Source: JAWLGW01 sp964569055 (lineage in GTDB: Bacteria; Planctomycetota; J058). Taken from it: 11,167 bases of DNA. Below the pieces are notes generated by a model. That model was given only the letters and a program-made list of their open reading frames with translations, was not told the origin of the DNA and ran no database searches. The stretch lies in NCBI GenBank assembly GCA_964569055.1, contig CAZMSZ010000255.1, positions 1 to 11,167 of the forward strand, written 5' to 3'. Made by a program: the position numbers and the translations under genes. The stretch's first letter is position 1. Every line of letters starts with the position of its first letter. Shown one piece after another: positions 6,460-11,167 of the stretch.

Positions 6460-6586
6460 TCAGCCCTGCGGCGGAGCGCTTCGACGGCTCGCCTCCGGTC
6501 TCTGCGGTCCTCGCGCTCTCTGCGCTCGATCCTGAGCCTCCGACGTCGGGACACGATCTCGCTTCGCGGAACAGCCGAGCGGAGCG

Positions 6587-7240
6587 CTAGGTCGCCAGCG
6601 CCCACGGCGCGAGGGCGCGGGCGACCGCCTCGCGCACGGCCGCGCTGCCGTGGGCGTCGGCGGCCCACAGCAGGGCCTCGTAGCCGTCGCGTGACCAGGC
6701 CGGGCGGGTGAACGAGGCGTGCGTCGCCTCGTCCCAGCTCGGGACGAGCAGCACGTGGCGCACGGCCTCGGCCAGGTTGCGCCCCGCGGCGGCCTCGAGG
6801 GCGGCGCGCAGGGGCGAGCTCAGCGCGCGCTCGAGCGGCGGGCGGTGCTCGTCGCACGGGCAGTCCGCCCAGGCGCCGGCCGCCGCGAGCGCGTCCTCCA
6901 TCTCCCCCGACAGCTCGGGCGCGAGCGCCGGGCCGCGGGCGAGCAACAGGCGGGTCGCCGCCAGGGAGGCGCGCACGAGCACGGGCAGGCCCCAGCGCGC
7001 GCGGAGCTCGCGCGCCCACAGGTAGGGGTCCTGATACACGATCGCCTCTCGCCCGCCCGCGAGGCGGGCCGCGGCGAGGCCGAGGTCGGCCGCGAGGTCG
7101 AGCTGCCGGCGCGTGATCACGCCCGCGCGCAGGGCGGCGCTGAAGTAGCTGGCGCCGTCCTCGGGCACGCCGCTCTCCTGCCAGCGCCGCTGCAGCGCCC
7201 GGAGCCGCCCGTCGCCGCCGCGCGCCTCGCCCGCGCTCAC
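6587..7240 (-). CDS. Hypothetical helical protein (217 aa), operon gene 3
   Basis: The GTG start at 7240 overlaps the TGA of the preceding lipoprotein gene as GTGA, with GAGGAG just upstream, so translation is probably coupled. The predicted protein is soluble and almost wholly alpha-helical, rich in Ala, Arg and Leu. Residues 11-60 (LRALQRRWQESGVPEDGASYF, then an ITRRQLDLAADLGLAAARLA helix) resemble helical repeat openings common in uncharacterised Myxococcota and Planctomycetota proteins. A CPCDEH cluster at about 127-132 offers two Cys and a His, which might bind metal or form a disulfide. The C-terminal third looks HEAT-like. I do not recognise a named family. It shares an operon with a lipoprotein and a possible beta-propeller protein. 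Confidence 0.75.
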   Translation of the reverse strand: MSAGEARGGDGRLRALQRRWQESGVPEDGASYFSAALRAGVITRRQLDLAADLGLAAARLAGGREAIVYQDPYLWARELRARWGLPVLVRASLAATRLLLARGPALAPELSGEMEDALAAAGAWADCPCDEHRPPLERALSSPLRAALEAAAGRNLAEAVRHVLLVPSWDEATHASFTRPAWSRDGYEALLWAADAHGSAAVREAVARALAPWALAT

Positions 7241-7809
7241 CGCTCCTCGGGCTCGGCGCCTTGCTCGGGCAGCGCCTCGATCAGGGTCGTGACCAGCTCC
7301 TCGACCTCGACCTCGCACGGGTCGTCCACGGGGACGCGCGCCTCGAGCGCCGTGCGGCGCGGCGCGAACGCGCCGTCGACCGTGGCCCCGAGGTGCACCG
7401 CCACCCGCTGCAGGCGACCCGCGACCTCGCTCACCCCGACCTGCACCACGAAGTCGGCGGGCTCCGCGGGGCCGGAGGGGCGGTAGCCGCGCGCGCGCAG
7501 CGCCAGCTCGGCGGCCTGGAGCGCGCGCGCCACCAGCGGCGGGGCGTCGCGCGGCGCGCCGATCGCCGGGCCGACCGCCGCCGGCGCGGGCGGGCGGTAG
7601 TCGGCGCTGTGGGCCGAGATCACCGCGGCCGGCTCGCCGAACGCCCAGTGGTGCTCGTCGTCGAGCACCGTGGCCACCACGGCGTAGCGCTCGCGGGCCT
7701 GGAGCTCGAGGCGGTCCTCCCAGGCGAGCAGGTTGAAGCTCGGGCCGGCGCAGCACCCGGCCAGCAGGAGCGTGAGCAGCGAGGGCAGGGAGGCGCGCGG
7801 CCGCTTCAT
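7237..7809 (-). CDS. Outer-membrane-type lipoprotein, DUF4136-like
   Basis: This encodes 190 residues. The N-terminus has basic residues, a Leu-rich core and the lipobox LLLAGC with Cys19 as the lipidated residue (a second Cys follows at 20). Residues about 92-130 (ARALQAAELALRARGYR, then PADFVVQVGVSEV) match the pattern of DUF4136 lipoproteins, where a helix and an ultra-conserved-style Gly-Tyr precede an Ala-Asp-Phe strand; this is recognition by pattern, not a search. The function of that family is unknown. The ATG overlaps the TGA of the upstream gene as ATGA, and GGAGGG lies three bases before it inside the upstream gene. Its own stop overlaps the next gene. The envelope location suggests that the operon serves the cell surface or periplasm. 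Confidence 0.85.
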   Translation of the reverse strand: MKRPRASLPSLLTLLLAGCCAGPSFNLLAWEDRLELQARERYAVVATVLDDEHHWAFGEPAAVISAHSADYRPPAPAAVGPAIGAPRDAPPLVARALQAAELALRARGYRPSGPAEPADFVVQVGVSEVAGRLQRVAVHLGATVDGAFAPRRTALEARVPVDDPCEVEVEELVTTLIEALPEQGAEPEER

Positions 7810-9116
7810 GAGCCCTCCGGGGGCGCGTAGACGCGCAGCGTATCCTCCACCTGCAGGACCAGCCGGCCGTAGGCGGCGAGCACGGTGGCGCGCTCGAGGG
7901 CGTGCACCTCGTCGGCCGCCGTCCAGGGCACGAGCTTGCAGCCCTCGAGCGCCTCGGGGTCGGGCCAGGCCGCCGCGAGCGGCTCGCTGGCGGACGCGCC
8001 CCACGGGACGCGCTCGAGCCGGGCCGCGCCGTCACGCCCGCGCGTGAGGAGGAGGTTGGCGCCGTCGACCGGGAGCAGCGCGCTGCGGCCCGGCGCGACG
8101 TGAGGGAGCGCGAGCGCGGCGCCGCCGTCCGCGCGGCGCAGCGCGCCCGCCGCGACCTCCCAGGGTGCGCCGACCGGTCCGTCGCGCGCCGCGTCGGCCG
8201 CGGGCAGCGGCCAGGGCTCGGCGGGCACGTCGAACCAGGTCGGGTGCACGCCGGTCGGGCGCGCGCCGCCGCCGTCGAGCGCGTAGACGGCCCACTCGGG
8301 CTCGTCGCTGGTGCGCACCACGAACAGGCGCTCGTCGGGGCACAGGCGCAGCTCGTCGAGATCCACGTCCCAGTCGGGCAGGCGCAGGTCGCCCTCGCAC
8401 AGCCCCTCGCCGCCGCCCGCCCGCTCCTCCACCCGCTCGGGCGGCGCCGCGCCCCAGCTCGACCCCTCGGGCACGACCACCGTCAACTGCAGCTCGACCT
8501 CGGCGTCGGCGCGCTCGAACGGGCGCCGCTCGGTGACGCGCCCCAGCTCGGGGTGGTGCCGCCCCACGCGGCGATAGCGCAGCGGCGCGTGGTAGCGCGC
8601 CACCAGCTCGATCGCGCCCCACGGCGCGACCGCCCAGGGGAGCGCGCCCGCGCGCTCCTCCTCCTCGCCGAATCCGACGAGGTGGGCGGCGTCGGGCCGC
8701 GCCGAGGGGACCGACCACAGCAGCGCCCCGCTGCGCGGGCAGCGCGCCTCGAGCGCGTGGTCCAGCCCCTCGAGCAGCACGCACCCGGCGGTGACCGCCA
8801 GCGCGCGCCCGCGCGCCTCCCACGCCAAGGTCAGGGGCCCGCGCGAGGGCCCGCTCGGGAGCAGCAGCGGAGCGTCGCGCCCGAGCCCGACCCGGCGGAG
8901 CAAGGGCGGCCAGCGCGGCTCGTCCGCCGCCCCGAGCGCCAGCGCGCGGGAGGTCGGCTCGACGAACACCCCGCACAGCCGATCGAGCTCGGCCTGCGCC
9001 TCGGCGTCCCCGCTCGCCCCCAGGCGAGCGAGCGCCGCCCGGTAGCGCCGCGCGTGCTCGAGATCCCCTGGAGCGGCGCGCACCTCCCGGCCCATGGCAC
9101 GCAGGCGAGCGTCCAT
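7806..9116 (-). CDS. Hypothetical protein with possible PQQ-like beta-propeller, operon gene 1
   Basis: This encodes 436 residues. I chose the ATG at 9116 because the protein gains sensible helical character from there (MDARLRAMGREVRAAPGDLE) and the longer open frame upstream crosses an inverted repeat; the ribosome site is weak, so the ATG seven codons later is an alternative. Residues 1-55 are helical. From about 95 the protein is strand-rich: GRALAVTAGCVLLEGLDHALEARCPRSGALLW resembles a PQQ/WD-like blade ending in Gly-x-Leu-Leu-Trp, and ERLFVVRTSDEPEWAVYAL and GRLVLQVEDTLRVYAPP near the C-terminus look like further blades. There is no signal peptide. The family is not recognised. The stop overlaps the lipoprotein start as ATGA, so it is the first of three coupled genes. 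Confidence 0.75.
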   Translation of the reverse strand: MDARLRAMGREVRAAPGDLEHARRYRAALARLGASGDAEAQAELDRLCGVFVEPTSRALALGAADEPRWPPLLRRVGLGRDAPLLLPSGPSRGPLTLAWEARGRALAVTAGCVLLEGLDHALEARCPRSGALLWSVPSARPDAAHLVGFGEEEERAGALPWAVAPWGAIELVARYHAPLRYRRVGRHHPELGRVTERRPFERADAEVELQLTVVVPEGSSWGAAPPERVEERAGGGEGLCEGDLRLPDWDVDLDELRLCPDERLFVVRTSDEPEWAVYALDGGGARPTGVHPTWFDVPAEPWPLPAADAARDGPVGAPWEVAAGALRRADGGAALALPHVAPGRSALLPVDGANLLLTRGRDGAARLERVPWGASASEPLAAAWPDPEALEGCKLVPWTAADEVHALERATVLAAYGRLVLQVEDTLRVYAPPEGS

Positions 9117-9137
9117 GCGCCCAATGGTACCCGCGTG

Positions 9138-9198
9138 CGGATCCTTCGGCTGTTCTGGGGTAGGGCAGCGCTCTCGGTGAGGGGTGCCGAAGGATCCG
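9138..9198. repeat. Inverted repeat, 13-bp arms, upstream of the three-gene operon
   Basis: The arms cggatccttcggc (9138-9150) and gccgaaggatccg (9186-9198) are perfect reverse complements around 35 bases. On the minus strand the structure ends 21 bases before the ATG at 9116, so it would form a 5' leader hairpin in the operon mRNA if transcription starts upstream of it. It has no T tract. The 61-base architecture is close to that of the unrelated 60-base hairpin at 477-536. Confidence 0.8.
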
Positions 9199-9273
9199 AA
9201 CGGAGGGCGGGGCTCCGGTGGGGCACACGCCTCGCCACGCCTCGGCTCAGGTCGGGCGAGAGAGGAAACAGGG

Positions 9274-9383
9274 AATATCAACAGGGAACAGGGAATGACG
9301 AGTTAGAAATTGCTCTCGCTCGTCGCCACCGCTTCAGCGATAGCCGTTCTGGCATTCTCAGTTTCAAATTCCCTGTTGATATT
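9274..9383. repeat. AT-rich element bounded by 15-bp inverted repeats
   Basis: The arms aatatcaacagggaa (9274-9288) and ttccctgttgatatt (9369-9383) are exact reverse complements 80 bases apart. The block is AT-rich in a GC-rich setting, and on the minus strand it begins 56 bases after the stop codon of the phosphotransacetylase-like gene. It could be a miniature transposable element or a palindromic intergenic repeat. I see no obvious target-site duplication. Confidence 0.75.
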
Positions 9384-9385
9384 TC
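9332..9385 (-). repeat. AT-rich dispersed repeat, copy B
   Basis: Read on the minus strand, this aligns with 6281-6327 (copy A): the aatatcaacag-gaat block and the aatgccagaa-ggct-cgct block are conserved in order and at similar spacing. It overlaps the right arm of the inverted-repeat element at 9274-9383. The two copies face each other and bracket the three-gene operon. Confidence 0.75.
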
Positions 9386-9439
9386 ATATTTCCGGGATCT
9401 GACTCACCTCGTCTGCACCGGCTCAGGCTCGCCCTCCGC

Positions 9440-11167
9440 CTACGCCCCCGCGGTCGCCCGCACGGCGCGGCCGCCGAGGGCCTCGCCGAGGGCGGCCTCG
9501 ATCGGGGCGCGCTCACCCTTTCGGGCCGCGAGCGCCCCGGCCAGGGTGCTGGCCAAGGCGGCCGCCAGGGCGAGGCGCTCGGGGTCGCTCTCCTCGCAGG
9601 CGCAGGCGGCGCGGCGCAGGCCCATGACCACGGGGCCGAGCACCTCGACCCCGGCGATCGCGGCCAGGAGGCCGACGGCGATGCGGGCCGCCGCCAGGCC
9701 GGGCGCGACGAGCACGGTCGCGGGGCCGTCGGCCATGTCGTCGAGGGCGCTCGGCCCGAAGGTGGCGGCGCGGGTCACGGGGTCGAGGGCCAGCTCCGCC
9801 TCGAGCGGGCCGTCGAGGGCGAGGTCGGGGGCGCGCCGCCGCGCGATCGCGACCGCGCGGGCGATCCGCTCGAGCAGGAGGTCGGCGCGCGCGCCGCGCT
9901 GGGCCCCGTAGCTGGCGGGTCCAAGGAGGGCGACCCGGGGCGGGGTGGTGGGGTCGAGGGCGCGGGCCAGCGCGGCGGCCTGGAGCGCCGCCTCGGCCAG
10001 CTCCTCGCTCGTGGGCTCGTCGGTGAGCGTGTCGGCGAGCACCAGCGCGCGACCCGGCAGCGCGACGAGGTGGCAGCCGATCGCGCGCTCGGCGGCTCCC
10101 TGCGAGGCGCCGGCCAGGAGCGTCAGGGCGGGGCCGAGCGCGGCGGCCGCGCCGCCCGCGCGCGAGGCCGCGGTCACGATGGCGTCGGCCTCCCCGGCGA
10201 GCGCGCTCAAGGCCGCGAACGCCGGGGCCTCCTCGACCAGGTTGGCAGCGGTCTCGCGGTCGAGGCCCAGCTCGCGGCCGCGGGCGGCGAGCAGCGCCTC
10301 GGCGAACGGGGTGCGCCACTTGTCGCGCCGGGGATGGATCACGCGGATCCCCTTGAGGGAGAGGCCGCGGTCGCGGGCCAGCGACTCCAGGCGGAACAGG
10401 TCGCCGAGCAGGACCGGCACGGCCCAGCCGCGCTCCGCCAGGATGCACGCGGCCTCGACCGACCCCGGCGCCTCGCCGTGGGGGAGCACCACCCGCCGCG
10501 GCTGCGCGATGGCGCGCGCGAGCACGCCGCTCAGCGCGCGGCGCAAGGGGGAGCGCAGCGTGCGCAGGGCCGCGCGGTACTCGGCGGGCGACGGGACGGG
10601 CTTGGAGGGCGCTCCGGACGGCGAGGCGGGCGCGGGCTCGGCAGCCGTCTCCTCGCCGGGGTCGCTCGCCGTCGCAGCGGCCTCCTCGGCGTCGCTCGCC
10701 TCGGGGGCGGCGTCCTCGGCCGGCTCGCCCGCCGCGCCCACGATCGCGGCGGCGACCGCGATGTGCGCCTCGGCCGCGTCGAGCGCCGGCAGCTCGCCGC
10801 CGCTCGCCTGCTCGGCCAGGGCGCGGGCGGCGGCGAGGCAGCCCGCCAGGCGCGGGACGCCCAGACCGTCGGCCGCGACCCGCGCCAGGGCCGGCAGCAC
10901 GCGCCCAGGGTCCCGCCGCGCGAGCGCCACCACGGTCACCCCTTCACCGGCCTCGGCCGCGGCCTGCTCGGCCTCGCCCTCGGGCACCAGGAGCAGCCTG
11001 ACCTTGGCCTCCTCGCCGGCCGCGGCGTCGTCCTCCTCGTGCAGGCTCTGCGCGGGCAGCCCCAGCCGACCGAGCATGGCGCCGACGAGCTGGGCCACGG
11101 CCCCGCGGGTCACGACGACCGCCTGCTCGAGCGGGACGGCGCCCAGGGCGGCCAGCGCGCGGGCCGT
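9440..11167 (-). CDS. Phosphotransacetylase (Pta/MaeB C-terminal) domain protein, 5'-truncated
   Basis: The frame is open to the window edge, so the N-terminus lies outside; 575 residues are visible. Visible residues 1-147 form an Ala-rich alpha/beta region that I cannot assign. Residues about 148-195 are an acidic Ala/Glu/Pro-rich, probably disordered linker. The rest resembles the phosphate acetyl/butyryl transferase domain: RRVVLPHGEAPGSVEAACILAERG opening, DEPTSEELAEAALQAA, PRVALLGPASYGAQ, ARRRAPDLALDGPLEAELALDP, and a final VLGPVVMGLRR strand. Active members exchange acetyl between CoA and phosphate; MaeB malic enzymes carry a regulatory copy. Here the usual Leu-Leu-Ser before the Tyr/Phe-Gly loop is Leu-Leu-Gly, and the usual Asn before the Pro-Thr is replaced, so activity is doubtful. 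Its position relative to the downstream operon does not indicate function. Confidence 0.75.
   Translation of the reverse strand, partial: TARALAALGAVPLEQAVVVTRGAVAQLVGAMLGRLGLPAQSLHEEDDAAAGEEAKVRLLLVPEGEAEQAAAEAGEGVTVVALARRDPGRVLPALARVAADGLGVPRLAGCLAAARALAEQASGGELPALDAAEAHIAVAAAIVGAAGEPAEDAAPEASDAEEAAATASDPGEETAAEPAPASPSGAPSKPVPSPAEYRAALRTLRSPLRRALSGVLARAIAQPRRVVLPHGEAPGSVEAACILAERGWAVPVLLGDLFRLESLARDRGLSLKGIRVIHPRRDKWRTPFAEALLAARGRELGLDRETAANLVEEAPAFAALSALAGEADAIVTAASRAGGAAAALGPALTLLAGASQGAAERAIGCHLVALPGRALVLADTLTDEPTSEELAEAALQAAALARALDPTTPPRVALLGPASYGAQRGARADLLLERIARAVAIARRRAPDLALDGPLEAELALDPVTRAATFGPSALDDMADGPATVLVAPGLAAARIAVGLLAAIAGVEVLGPVVMGLRRAACACEESDPERLALAAALASTLAGALAARKGERAPIEAALGEALGGRAVRATAGA

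Larger units (their letters stand above)
6243..6586. other. Intergenic region with dispersed repeats
   Basis: These 344 bases lie between two convergent genes and contain no credible gene. The GC content drops at about 6270-6320, where an AT-rich repeat copy sits, followed by a small stem-loop (cgctc-tga-gagcg, 6324-6336) and another (gagccg-ccat-cggctc, 6386-6401). From 6418 to about 6530 the sequence is gcagag/ctctgcg-rich with an imperfect inverted organisation. No stem is followed by a T run, so no intrinsic terminator can be called. Confidence 0.6.
9117..9439. other. Intergenic region with two inverted-repeat elements
   Basis: These 323 bases lie between two minus-strand genes. They hold a 13-bp-arm inverted repeat at 9138-9198 and, at about 9262-9400, an AT-rich block with 15-bp inverted arms and three acagggaa words (9268, 9281 and 9288). 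No gene is supportable. A promoter for the three-gene operon would be expected here, but I see no clear -35/-10 pair. Confidence 0.6.

Noticed and set aside
7241..8035. Longer version of the 217-residue protein
   Set aside because: The upstream part of that frame is antisense-like Arg/Pro-rich sequence overlapping two well-supported genes; the GTG at 7240 has a ribosome site and forms a GTGA overlap.
1..11167. tRNA or rRNA genes
   Set aside because: I found no cloverleaf-like arms with a T-loop motif and no rRNA-like conserved stretch in either strand by eye.

Overview
The window is very GC-rich, with strong G/C third-position bias, Shine-Dalgarno-like ribosome sites, frequent GTG/TTG starts and 1-4 base gene overlaps. 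This suggests a large-genome, high-GC bacterium. Myxococcota (Polyangia-like) fits best in style, and Planctomycetota is also possible; no phylogenetic marker is present, so this is inference.

Layout. (1) 1-770 has no convincing gene. It holds a hexamer tandem repeat (109-210) and two exact 164-bp copies of a unit (375-538, 544-707). Each unit carries a 13-bp-stem hairpin with a G-quadruplex-type G-run pattern in its loop. (2) 771-2840 (+) encodes a 689-residue protein that looks like three concanavalin/laminin-G-like beta-sandwich modules. It abuts, with no spacer, the convergent gene 2841-4892 (-), a fusion of an N-terminal PIG-L/LmbE deacetylase with a C-terminal GT4 glycosyltransferase. 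(3) A 126-bp divergent intergenic region with duplicated operator-like half-sites separates the fusion gene from 5019-6242 (+), an ATP-grasp ligase. (4) 6243-6586 is non-coding and repeat-bearing, with an AT-rich repeat copy and a purine-rich inverted repeat. (5) 6587-9116 (-) is a tightly overlapping three-gene operon, read from 9116 down: a 436-residue protein with a possible beta-propeller repeat, a DUF4136-like lipoprotein, and a 217-residue helical protein. (6) 9117-9439 is non-coding with two inverted-repeat elements, one of them a second, inverted copy of the AT-rich repeat at 6281. (7) 9440-11167 (-) is the 3' part of a gene whose C-terminal half is a phosphotransacetylase (Pta/MaeB C-terminal family) domain with altered active-site motifs.

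Working together. The glycosyltransferase/deacetylase fusion and the divergent ATP-grasp ligase could make a short pathway: attach an N-acetyl-hexosamine, deacetylate it, and ligate a carboxylate to the freed amine. That is the chemical logic of mycothiol and bacillithiol synthesis with a different ligase class. The sequence shows the enzyme families and their arrangement; the pathway is my inference. The three-gene operon looks like an envelope-associated unit of unknown function and is bracketed by inverted copies of one repeat.
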